A DNA stretch of 64,000 nt, taken from contig RQTK01000132.1 in the NCBI GenBank assembly GCA_003991915.1, positions 442,596 to 506,595 on the forward strand. Direction: 5' to 3'. The notes under the pieces were generated by a model, which saw nothing but the letters and a program-made list of their open reading frames with translations, was not told the DNA's origin and searched no databases. Both the position numbers and the translations under genes were made by a program. The DNA comes from Elysia chlorotica (lineage: Eukaryota; Mollusca; Gastropoda; Plakobranchidae). Positions 54,151 through 64,000 of this stretch are shown piece by piece; the first letter of the stretch is position 1, and each line of letters opens with the position of its first letter.

Positions 54151-54870
54151 ATGCTGACTATTCATAAATCTGTGATATGGTAGGGCTGACCTCCAGCCAC
54201 TGCTTTCTTGTGATTTGATAAAGGGGATGAGGCAGCAGCAGCGTAATGAGACAGTGGTCGCTGGGGTAGGGGTGGGGGCGGGCCCAAGGATGGTGATGGT
54301 GTGCTACGATCCCCTGGAACATCCGTGTATAACTGTCTATGGCTGAGGGGAGGAGGGGGTGTTGGGCCCTGTCTCGAGGAGGATGGGCTGTAGTTGTTAA
54401 GGAGATCATTGTCGAGGTAGCCTGAGTAATGGTGGTGATGGTGGTACGGGGGTGGTCGGTCCTGGCTTCTGCCAGGGTAGGCTGGACTCCCAACTCTCCC
54501 GACACCGTTGACAGCGCTATGGGTGGGACTGCTCTGAGCGCTGTGCTGCATCAGGTGTTGGTAGGCCGGGTTACCTGCTCGACTATGGCCATAGTGGGCG
54601 GGACTACTGTGGGTGCTGCTGCCAGCACTGGATCCATTGACCAGAGACATCGCTGGGGAGGGATGGAATGATGGAGAGGGAGGTGTGGCTCTGCTCAGGC
54701 TCTTCAAATGTGTCCCCTGAGCTGCCTGACTGTCTGTGTAGTGGTGAGATTGGTTATGCAATGGATAATGCCCGCCAATATTGTTGTAGTGACCGTATGA
54801 AGGTTCCTTGACTGATGCTAAGTGTGTGGTGTGAACTGGACTCCCATGGATGCTACCCTGGCTCCCACCA
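54151..54870 (-). pseudogene. Displaced duplicate of the LIM-gene tail exon
   Basis: These 720 bases are a direct copy of 56266-56988. It encodes the same tail from SQGSIHGSPVHTTHLASV to the terminal ITDL and TGA, but lacks the LIM3 part and the splice acceptor. Compared with the in-place copy there are five substitutions, four of them synonymous, and five single-base indels. The frame here stays open and reads naturally through the end (HRQLYTDVPGDRSTP, then PPPPLPQRPLSHYAAAA), unlike the in-place copy. It could be a recent partial duplicate, a second allele placed in tandem by the assembler, or even the true 3' end of the gene. The breakpoints are sharp at both ends. Confidence 0.75.
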
Positions 54871-55613
54871 TAAATTACTTTCAAAGACGGCGAATTTCGC
54901 TTAGCCATTATCAATTTCAAACAATGGCATCCACAGATCAAACACTGTTCTCTGGAGTGTTTGGAGAAAAAAAAAACATCGCTGAGATCCAAAGAAACTT
55001 TCCATGTCGTATAATTGCATTTTCCATTAATCAAGCCGACAACATACAATTCAAAATACCATGCATAACTAAACTGACAAGGCAATTTTTTTTTTTAATC
55101 AATGACGTTCTTGTTTCTTTAATTGTTGTTGTTTTTCCAACATTGTCCAGTTACTCTTATAGAATAATAGATCGAACAGTAAATACCACTGTATTTATCC
55201 TAAACGACCAATAACTATCATGGTTGGTAAAAACACCGTAGTTTGTGTACGCGGACATGGATACAGGTATTAAGGATTGGAACTCATGTTTACCTAGTTT
55301 AATGCAGTTTGTTACAGATGATGGCGTAAATTTTACCATTTTACTCTGGAGTTTATAATAATGTAGATGTTGGATGAGGAAAAAAACCAGTAAACGCTTA
55401 GTTCAATGTTGGAAATGATGACTTAGTATGCTCTAGATTGAATGTAATATTTAATATCAAGCTTCGCATAAAAAACATGTAAACAAGCGTTTATACAATA
55501 TATAGATACGTAATATCATTTTCGTCATCTTTAAAAAATTAACCTATCGAGGTAAAAAGTGCAATGGTGGATCAAGGAAGAGTTATAAAACAAACTAATA
55601 TGAAATGAAAATA

Positions 55614-55866
<253 letters not shown>

Positions 55867-56210
55867 AGATTGGATAAAAAAGAGACCTAGAGATTAACCG
55901 AGAAAAATGGAGATTTCATTGTATTTTCTCTTCTCAAGGAAATAACCATAAAAACGCATTCGGGACATTTTATTTCAGATATGTTCAGCCGCTATTATCT
56001 ATAAATTTAGACAAACTATTTTTAATAGTAAACTACATACAGTTTTTTTTTGTTACAACTCATTTTGAGTTTGTATAAAGTACAGTATTAACTTTTCAAC
56101 AAATCATCTCTTTTCATTTCATCAACTTTACAACAACTTCTTTCTTTTGTTTAAGGGTCGAGCTTCATGGTATTATAACAGTGTCTAAAATTCCGAAGCT
56201 GTTGGGAAAA

Positions 56211-56213
<3 letters not shown>

Positions 56214-56255
<42 letters not shown>
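56214..56255. repeat. GA microsatellite beside the LIM-gene stop
   Basis: About 20 GA units, ending some ten bases before the duplicated segment begins at 56266. Confidence 0.96.
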
Positions 56256-56256
<1 letters not shown>

Positions 56257-56276
56257 AATTACTTAATGCTGACTAT

Positions 56277-57533
56277 TCATAAATCTGTGATATGGTAGGG
56301 CTGACCTCCAGCCACTGCTTTCCTTGTGATTTGATAAAGGGGATGAGGCAGCAGCAGCGTAATGAGACAGTGGTCCGCTGGGGTAGGGGTGGGGGCGGGC
56401 CCAAGGATGGCTGATGGTGTGCTACGATCCCCCTGGAACATCCGTGTATACTGTCTATGGCTGAGGGGAGGAGGAGGTGTTGGGCCCTGTCTCGAGGAGG
56501 ATGGGCTGTAGTTGTTAAGGAGATCATTGTCGAGGTAGCCTGAGTAATGGTGGTGATGGTGGTACGGGGGTGGTCGGTCCTGGCTTCTGCCAGGGTAGGC
56601 TGGACTGCCAACTCTCCCGACACCGTTGACAGCGCTATGGGTGGGACTGCTCTGAGCACTGTGCTGCATCAAGTGTTGGTAGGCCGGGTTACCTGCTCGA
56701 CTATGGCCATAGTGGGCGGGACTACTGTGGGTGCTGCTGCCAGCACTGGATCCATTGACCAGAGACATCGCTGGGGAGGGATGGAATGATGGAGAGGAAG
56801 GTGTGGCTCTGCTCAGGCTCTTCAAATGTGTCCCCTGAGCTGCCTGACTGTCTGTGTAGTGGTGAGATTGGTTATGCAATGGATAATGCCCGCCAATATT
56901 GTTGTAGTGACCGTATGAAGGTTCCTTGACTGATGCTAAGTGTGTGGTGTGAACTGGACTCCCATGGATGCTACCCTGGCTCCCACCACTGCTGTGGCTG
57001 CTCCCAACACTTCCCCTGCTGCGCAGCAGTGACGGAACAGCTGAGCTGCTACTGGCTGCACTCAGGTTATGTAGATCTCCATATAGATGCTGACCTACCC
57101 CTCCCATGTCAGAGCCTGTGTACATAGGCCCAGGGACACCGGAAGTTCTGGCACCTCTCTCTCCGGTTACCGTAGCTGCTGATGAAATACTAACACCCCC
57201 ATTGAGTCTTTGCCCTACAGTGTTCTGACTGGGCATTCCACCATCTCCACTGCCAGATCCTCCAATACGACCCACAATCAGCGGTGACATTGTGCTTAGT
57301 CCAGCCTGCATAGGAGGGGCTGAGTAGAGAGGGACTCCTGCTGATTCACTTCCTTCCTCACCATCAGTAACCGTGGCATGGTTGTGGATGTTGAAGGTGA
57401 GAGGGTCTACATAGAAAGTTTCATTTGGGAAGCGAGCATGCAGGCGTGCAATGTGGCAGCTGTGGCAGTAGAGATGTCCTTCCAGTGGGTAGCAGCGTTT
57501 GTCCGACTCATCTGTCAACTGAAGACCACAGTC
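56277..57533 (-). CDS. jub: LIM protein, last exon: end of LIM3 and long tail
   Basis: After the acceptor TTTTCAG the exon reads DCGLQLTDESDKRCYPLEG, then HLYCHSCHIARL, which completes LIM3. A Ser/Gly/Pro/His-rich tail of about 370 residues follows. It includes RPPPYHHHHHYSGY; PPPY at 56573-56562 fits the PPxY WW-domain ligand. The tail ends QPYHITDL, a class I PDZ ligand, and the stop is TGA at 56277. Related zyxin-family proteins LPP (STDL) and TRIP6 (TTDC) end similarly. Between HRQYTRMFQG and ITRKAVAGG the frame looks wrong (for example DHCLITLLLPHPLYQ) compared with the copy at 54151-54870. Five single-base indels, net plus three, explain this, so the printed protein is doubtful over about 45 residues near its end. 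Confidence 0.88.
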   Translation of the reverse strand, partial: DCGLQLTDESDKRCYPLEGHLYCHSCHIARLHARFPNETFYVDPLTFNIHNHATVTDGEEGSESAGVPLYSAPPMQAGLSTMSPLIVGRIGGSGSGDGGMPSQNTVGQRLNGGVSISSAATVTGERGARTSGVPGPMYTGSDMGGVGQHLYGDLHNLSAASSSSAVPSLLRSRGSVGSSHSSGGSQGSIHGSPVHTTHLASVKEPSYGHYNNIGGHYPLHNQSHHYTDSQAAQGTHLKSLSRATPSSPSFHPSPAMSLVNGSSAGSSTHSSPAHYGHSRAGNPAYQHLMQHSAQSSPTHSAVNGVGRVGSPAYPGRSQDRPPPYHHHHHYSGYLDNDLLNNYSPSSSRQGPTPPPPLSHRQYTRMFQGDRSTPSAILGPAPTPTPADHCLITLLLPHPLYQITRKAVAGGQPYHITDL

Positions 57534-60401
57534 CTGAAAATAAAATAGAGATTGCAGATAAAGATGTTATTTGGACGAGTAAACAGGGGAAAAGGAAATG
57601 CACTGGATGAAATTAGGAGAAAGACATGTGATGATATTCAGCCCATATGGACTACATCTTTTTGGAAAAAACAGATTAACGAGTTTAAAAAGTCATAAAG
57701 ACTGAATCCAAGACATACAGATCGAAATTCAGTAGCTTCCCTTTAAAGAAGAAAAAGAAGCAGCATAGTTGTTAGGAAAGTTTTTATTTCTGTAGTGTTT
57801 TTTAAATCTGTAATTTGTCAATATAGAGCGCTGAGTTTACAAATGATGACTTAATGAATATTGATGAAAAACCAAGACTATTGTACAATCTTAAAAGGAA
57901 TTCCGGCCTAGTTTGTGTATGACAGGGACAAAGAATATAATTTTTTTTTAAATCCGTCACCTTGTGATATACATTTCGATTGTAAACACAGCAAAGTTGA
58001 CAATAAAGATATAAAAGGCAAAGGATAGATAAAGATTGCATGACTAACCAATATATTGCTGTGCTTTCCATAAATACCCACAATATATTGTGAGCACATT
58101 TTTGAAATATGTAAATGGAATAGAAACGTTAAAGAAAAATTGGTGATCACAAAAAATGTTTACTTTACTGCAATGATTAAGGTATTATAGAGGTATCAAA
58201 ACCTATACATGTATCAATCTTGAGCTTTAACAACCAATAACTCAAAACCTTTATGTCCTTGATGTTTGACGGGGTGGTAGCTTAATAACTTAAACCCAAT
58301 AGAGAGAAATCAAGTCAAAACAGTTGTCAGAAATTACAGGTATTTTTCACATTTTAAAGGGTTTCTGTAGATTACACTACTTGCTTTATAAGTGTACAAC
58401 GTAGACTCTTTTTGAATTTACTAAATAATAAAAAGTTTTCATAACATATTGCCTGTGTGTTAACATTTTCATTTGATACTAAGTGATAGTACAAAAGATC
58501 TGTCAATTGTGAAGGAGTAGCAATCTTGAGGAGTTTCAATTCTAATTTCCAGGGTTTTGTAAGTGAAGAGTTGCTTTTTTGTTAGTTGCATTAAAAATAA
58601 CAATAACAGTTTTAATCACGACTTATGCAGAGGGTTTTATTACATAGCAAAGGGTAGAATGCTTTTAAAAAATATATTTGGGTGGATACTTTGTGCATGC
58701 CAACAGTACTCCTCAGTTGATAAAAAATATTTTTTTTAAAACCTTTTTGGGCTTAACTATTTCCATATTCAAATGTGTAATTCTTGCGAATTATCAAAGA
58801 AACCCCCGGAATTTCCTATAGGGTTGAAGGAATGGTTGTATGAGTGTTTGGTGTGCAGTGAGTGAAGAATTTTACTGAGTAGTTCAGCTGTATTGAAAAT
58901 CCTACTGGGTGAATTTTTATGAATCAAAATAAGTATATTAATATTGCACTCTACTCAAAAGGTTTGATTTTCAGAAAGTATAAAAGAGTAGTTTGTCATA
59001 ATGCTTGGAAATTGTGCAATGAAGTTGATATCGAATACTAAAGGTGACAAATTGATCCAAATATTCTGTTATAGCCTTTCATAAAAAGCTAGTAAGATTG
59101 TAACCTCTGTTTAGTATACATAAAGCTCCATAATGTAGTTTGATAACTGTTTAAAATGGGAAGGAAATTGCGATATGAAACATTCAAAGTGTAAGTAAAT
59201 ATATCATATCATAATATTAGATATTTCAAATGAAACAAAAACAGAGCACTCCTGATCTAATAGTATCAAACAAAAGGGTCATGGTTTGGATGAAACATCT
59301 CTGTAAAACAGAGGAGGTAAAAGCGATGCAAACACAAGAATCGTATAATGCCATTTCTTCCTTAGTAGAAGAAAAAACGAACTACAAGAAAGTAAAACAA
59401 AGCAAAAGGATGACAATTTTGAGATGGAGAGGGTGCAAGTTACCAATCCATGAAGAGGTACAGTTAATGTAGCCTACCAAAAATAAACGAAAGGGTATTA
59501 AAGAACTGCTACCATCAGACATGGTAAGACAAGAGTTTTGTGAAGCAAATGATGCAACATGACAATTCAAACAAACAAAAAAATATAATTTTGAAAGATT
59601 TTGTATCGTTCACTTACGCTGACTAAATTACGTTGCTCAAAATCGAGTTATGAGATAAATTGTGTAGCGCATGTGAAATGAATATCAAACATTATCCGTC
59701 CGAAAACTTTGCTGTTGAAATGTATGGAGAAGTCTGTGCTTTTATGAAGAAGACAAGTTACCCTAAACAGTTAATATTGGATTGATTTTTCAAAATGAAT
59801 GAATGAAAAGTAAATTATAACATATAAAAATAAAAAAAGCAATTGCAACTGAACCAAAGTATGTTAAAAAAATAAAAAAATAAAGTAGCAGTAGCAGTTA
59901 GCATGCCAAGATACAGAGTGCCAATATGCCCAAGTCTTTCTCATTCTTTGGCTTACTCTCAAGATGATCACATTTCAGGACTACCGACTTGCTTTTGTCT
60001 GTGGTAGGTTGAGAAGCAATTTTGTATTTACATATCACTCAGGAAGACCATTTATTAATTATCAAAAGCCTTTGACATTACACAGTGTCGAACAGAACTG
60101 ATCTCATTAGAGGAAGAAAGGGAATAAATAAATAAACCAAAATAAAAGATTCAAGTGACAGGGTCAAAGTAGGAAAGAAGCAGAGAGAGGTATGTATGTG
60201 TATTTAAAAGAAGACATACAACAACAGCAACAGCAGTCATGACAAAAACATGATAAACCAGCAACAAGAACAAGTGAGATATATTGTAGGATAGATTAAA
60301 ATACACATGAAAAGATAAAGAAAAGTCAGACACAAGAGAGAGGAAAATTAGAAAATAAGGTAGAGAGAGAGGGGAGTAGGGAAATACAAAGAGCAGAGAG
60401 G

Positions 60402-60457
<56 letters not shown>

Positions 60458-61040
60458 GATGGAGAGAGAATTTAATTCAGCACAAATGACACTCCCGTGA
60501 TCTAAAAACAGTAGCAATTTGTTATAAGATGATGTAAGCACCAAATGAAATTCATCCAATTGTAGGGATATGTAAGTCCCATAAAAATGGTTCACTAGGT
60601 TTCTACAAACCCAATTTATTTGTTGAATATTTTAATCTATGACTCTCATGGGGTTTTCTTGTCACAAAAATAAATGGACAGCAATGAATTACCAATTGCA
60701 CTTCATCTCAGGGCCTTTTTGCGACAATTCGTAACCATTGAGATGTTTAACAATGAATTCAAAGGATCTAAGAATCATACCTATATCGAAAAGGCACCCA
60801 CCTGACATAAAAACAAGAATTTGGTCTTCCTACGATCAATATCAACAAGTGACTCCTAGGGAAATCACTTACTGTTTATGTATGTAACTTTTTGGTTCGC
60901 GTCTGCCTCATTTAAAATAGATCCCGTATAAAATGAAGATTTCTTATTACCTTCAGAGTCTTTCATAGCAATTAGATTTGACATTACAATTACATTAACT
61001 TTTCATCACATGAAAATGTTGTTTTTTTATGTTTATATAC
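57534..61040 (-). other. LIM-gene intron (3.5 kb)
   Basis: GT-AG intron splitting LIM3. AT-rich, with a GA array at about 60404-60452. No further exon is needed, because the flanking exons join in phase 0. Confidence 0.85.
60404..60452. repeat. GA microsatellite
   Basis: About 23 GA units inside the LIM3 intron, with impure GA-rich flanks. Confidence 0.95.
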
Positions 61041-61109
61041 CTCGCAATGATAGCAGTCTACATGGAAATCCTTATCCATGGAAACCACACGTACAGTCTC
61101 TTCAGTACC
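61041..61109 (-). CDS. jub: LIM protein exon: middle of LIM3
   Basis: A 69-base exon between CTTTACTCCAG and GTATAT, 23 codons in phase 0. It encodes [15 protein letters not shown] then HVDCYHCE, which supplies the His and Cys ligands in the centre of LIM3. It closely follows the family wording (TIRVVSMDRDYHVECYHCE). Confidence 0.95.
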
Positions 61110-61777
61110 CTGGAGTAAAGAATAAAATCAAATAAAATGTAAGATTTAGCTTTTCTGATAAATTATGCTCAGGAACCAAAGGCTCACTACCTGGTAGTTA
61201 TTAAAACGAAATTTAGGAGGTTTATTAAGTATCTGGACAGAAAAACCATATCATAGCATAGGGAACAAAATTCTTTGTTTCTAAACTGTGTGTACTTTGA
61301 AACAAGACTTGCAACCATTGATATAAAGTTTGTGTCTGAATTTTCTTTAGTTTAAAATTGAAATTAAAATACTTAAATAATAAACGTTATGTTTTAGTAC
61401 CAATAAAAAAAGAAAAGAAAAAAAAAAACACCGAACAGATACAACATACACATGTATTACTCCCTAAATCATGTACCCACCAAAAACAAAGAAACAAAAA
61501 AATGTTTTTATTATGGAACATTGTTCTACAAACAATCTTTTTAAAACTCACTGTCAAAACATCGTATGGATTACTAATATCTAACATACCCTCTGTAACA
61601 TTAACACTCTCGTTGTTCTTAAGATTACACGACCTGGTCCCTCTGCCAGTCTATGCCTATACATTAAAAGTCATAACCATGTTAAACTGTTTATCAATTA
61701 AAAGAGAATTTGAATATGAACAAAATGCTTAGAACAAAACGCTTTCTTATAAAGAATTGTTTAAAACTGGTACTTAC

Positions 61778-61829
61778 ATCTAGTGGGGTGATTGCCTGAC
61801 CACATGCTGCACATTTTGGGGCATACACC
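61778..61829 (-). CDS. jub: LIM protein exon: start of LIM3
   Basis: A 52-base exon between TTCCTCCAG and GTAAGT. With the two bases of the preceding exon it reads RVYAPKCAACGQAITPLD, giving the first CxxC pair of LIM3. The small exon lies between introns of about 0.4 and 0.7 kb. Confidence 0.95.
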
Positions 61830-62258
61830 CTGGAGGAACACAGGAAGAAAAAAACCCAACTTTAATTGGTGCATAAGCCTGGGTTCAACTTAATGTATGC
61901 ACTATTTTCACGTTAACAGTTTATTCTATACTCTTTGACAGAGTGTTGAGTCCTGATAAACCTTGGCATACTGCAATGTGAGATGGTTGCCATTACTTTC
62001 TATGCAGCATTTTAATTTTACATTGACATAAAGAGCCTCAGCTACCAATTCTGTGCTCAGTTGACACATAAACATATATGTGCATTATAAAAGATGAATA
62101 AAGTATACTCTAGAAAGGTGATTAAAAAATACAAATAGAAGAACTTTATATTTATGGTGAGTCGTTCTTTTAGTTTTATACATCTTCCTGTTGCTCTCAT
62201 GTCTCTCTCATTCTATCTCCTTCCCCTTTCTCTCTAACTCCCTCTCTTTGTCTCTCAC

Positions 62259-62389
62259 CTGTGATAGTCAGAGACACAGTATATTCTGTTGTCCACATCC
62301 ACAGTGAAGGGCACACCATCCAGACACTCGTTACACACACAGCATCTGAAGCAGCCAGGGTGGTAGGACTTGCCCATCGCCTGCAGGAT
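62259..62389 (-). CDS. jub: LIM protein exon: main part of LIM2
   Basis: A 131-base exon between TTCTTTTCAG and GTGAGA. It encodes [16 protein letters not shown], then [15 protein letters not shown], then [10 protein letters not shown]. The HxxC, CxxC and final CxxD zinc ligands of LIM2 are all present. The sequence is close to vertebrate LIMD1/AJUBA over the whole exon. Confidence 0.97.
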
Positions 62390-63037
62390 CTGAAAAGAAC
62401 CACAGAGCAACACATAGACACCACCGGCACAGGCAGAGCAAAAAGTTGTAAGTTTGCTATGTAAATGAGAGTGTTGTTGGTGGACTGGTGTTATGCATTT
62501 TAGAATTTTAGGGCTGTGGGTTATAAATCTTGGTACAGGCCAGCCCTGACAGTAGTTTTGCTATTGAGGGATATTTAACCCCATTTGTCTCTACCCAACT
62601 GACCAAGTATGAAAATAAAACAGCTTAAGCTTGCAGTGAATTGGCATGTTATGAAATAATTTAATATATTAATAACAATACATCAGGCAACAGCAGGACC
62701 ATTCGCAAAGAGATTAATGAAAAAAATAATTATTGAAAACCTTTATCTTATTGGTATTATTATGATCACTACAATTATAGTTTTTAAAACAAAAATTATA
62801 ATTCTGATCTTCACTAAATTGTCGACCAAAGCAACAACAGCAGCAACAGAAGTTCCACCTAACCACTTCGACATTATACTAATATTTACCATAGTCATCA
62901 CCGTTCGTTTATGAAACTCCATGAACTATCCTGGTCTTGTTTAAATTAATACAGTACTTGTTCAGCATTGGCAAAGTCACTTCTGCTTATGTGTATGTAC
63001 TATTTTAAGTGTTGAATGAATCCTGTACAATACTCAC

Positions 63038-63100
63038 CATCTCCATGATCAGATGGCCACACACTACACATTTCTCTGCAGTTTGTTGGAATCCAGAGTA
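63038..63100 (-). CDS. jub: LIM protein exon: LIM1-LIM2 junction
   Basis: A 63-base exon of 21 codons between TTCTTTTTAG and GTGAGT, phase 0 at both ends. It encodes YSGFQQTAEKCVVCGHLIME followed by M. It holds the short LIM1-LIM2 linker and the first CxxC of LIM2. Confidence 0.97.
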
Positions 63101-63711
63101 CTAAAAAGAAGAGCACATGTTTTTTATTTGATTAAAATGGAAATTATCAATTACTTCTGGTGAAGTACCAAAGTAAAAGTAAAGACGATTACTTGTTTTC
63201 TCTAAATACATGTAGTACCTAGTATTATTATTCAATAGTAAGACTTAGTCATAGAGGCTTATGCCTACAAAATCTTTTGTTGAAGTTGTTGGTGCAGATG
63301 ATTATGTAAAATTATGTTGTTGTTTAAAGACGATATAATTGTATATCTTCATTATTGATTAAGCTTCAAGGATGAAACAGAGGATTATGTTCAGTAAGAT
63401 TGCGTATCTCATGCTATGTCTCAAAGCTAGACAAAATCTCGACCGATGGGACCTCTTGAGTACAATTGTTATGTTTGATGGAAGCTTTTGATGTCCTTTA
63501 AATGCTTTTACGGTAGCCTTAGACTGCAGTTCCAACACCTCCCCTGACGATTAATATTTTAATAAGACTACATTTCCTTTCTTTGCTTGTTTCGAAGAAA
63601 TTAAGGTGCATAAGAAGCTATGCATACTGATAGTCATGCAGTGTGCAAGTAAAGTTAACTTGTAAAAGAATTAAATAAAAATGATTTTTATAAAGAAAAA
63701 TAAAAACTCAC

Positions 63712-63779
63712 CAAGTAATCTTCTTCACAGTAAACTCGCCCGTGCACATTGTAAAAAGCTTTTCCTCGCAGAGTTCGAC
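63712..63779 (-). CDS. jub: LIM protein exon: second half of LIM1
   Basis: A 68-base exon between TTTTGTATCAG and GTGAGT. The two leading bases complete a Gly codon, then it reads [15 protein letters not shown] and YCEEDYL, the end of LIM1 with its CxxD ligands. The upstream exon with the first zinc finger must lie to the right of the window. Confidence 0.95.
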
Positions 63780-63915
63780 CTGATACAAAACAAAATACAA
63801 AACAAGAAACGGTTAAAACAAAATGAAATGATGAAATCAGCATGCTCTGATCAATTGTGGCGATGGAACGCAAAAAGTCGTGTATACATAAAATTTGAAA
63901 AATGAAAAGTGTTTA

Positions 63916-63951
63916 AGAGAGAGAGAGAGAGACAGAGAGACAGAAACAGAG

Positions 63952-64000
<49 letters not shown>
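63916..64000. repeat. GA/GACA microsatellite at the window edge
   Basis: GA units, then GATA and GACA units continuing to the last base of the window. Located in an intron of the LIM gene. Confidence 0.95.

Larger units (their letters stand above)
56277..63779 (-). other. jub: Ajuba/LIMD1/WTIP-type LIM gene, 3' part
   Basis: Six exons on the minus strand join in phase into the second half of LIM1, LIM2, LIM3 and a long tail (about 546 residues within the window). The order and wording of the LIM blocks ([69 protein letters not shown]) identify the Ajuba family rather than zyxin, LPP or paxillin. Known roles of the family: adaptors at cell junctions and in the nucleus, restraining LATS kinases in Hippo signalling, and co-repression with Snail. 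The N-terminal PreLIM part and the first LIM1 zinc finger lie beyond the right edge. The roughly 370-residue extension after LIM3 is unusual for vertebrate members, where LIM3 is close to the C-terminus. Confidence 0.93.

Noticed and set aside
54429-54671. Plus-strand frames over the tail exon copies
   Set aside because: Antisense shadows of the Ser/His-rich tail; the same shadow recurs at 56547-56789.
54162-55085. Independent 307-codon gene beginning at 55085
   Set aside because: The first 70 or so codons are non-conserved AT-rich sequence; only the duplicated tail segment is meaningful, so it is treated as a partial duplicate.

Overview
This window looks like AT-rich nuclear DNA of a metazoan. 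There is no operon-like gene packing. Coding sequence is confined to short GT-AG bounded exons separated by kilobase introns. Microsatellites are very abundant (GA/CT, GATA, GACA, GAT, ATT, GTAT, AGT), and there are tRNA-derived SINE-like repeats and dead LINE and mariner fragments. The two protein families recognised (an RGK GTPase and an Ajuba-type LIM protein) are animal families. The general texture is most reminiscent of a mollusc, perhaps a gastropod, but that is an impression and not something the sequence proves.

Region 1 (about 9.0-25.6 kb, minus strand) holds an RGK-family (Rad/Gem/Rem) small GTPase gene in six recognised coding exons: 25342-25581, 24151-24285, 18505-18800, 16693-16775, 12035-12218 and 9175-9467. 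All junctions are GT-AG and the phases join exactly. Counted from the ATG at 25532-25530 the protein is about 393 residues. It has a basic, Ser-rich N-terminus, a His/Asn-rich linker, a G domain with an unusual P-loop (GKR instead of GKS/T), an NKCD motif and the RGK-type C-terminus SKSCENLYVL. A GC-rich block at 29.87-30.11 kb with perfect-looking ETS and E2F sites is a candidate promoter or 5' exon.

Region 2 (about 56.3-63.8 kb, minus strand, running off the right edge) holds the 3' half of an Ajuba/LIMD1/WTIP-type LIM gene: the second half of LIM1, then LIM2 and LIM3 over five small exons, then a large last exon. That exon encodes a roughly 370-residue Ser/Pro/His-rich tail ending in ITDL, a class I PDZ ligand. 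The last 720 bp of this exon are duplicated in direct orientation at 54151-54870. The displaced copy keeps what looks like the natural reading frame, while the in-place copy carries clustered single-base indels. This is the most noteworthy structural oddity here.

The rest is intergenic or intronic. It contains a mariner transposase remnant (4.5-4.9 kb, plus), a 5'-truncated non-LTR retrotransposon remnant with endonuclease and reverse transcriptase pieces (44.5-46.7 kb, plus), several tRNA-derived SINE-like copies, a number of local tandem duplications and more than twenty microsatellite arrays. I found no convincing tRNA, rRNA or CRISPR feature, and no sign of a previously undescribed multi-gene system.
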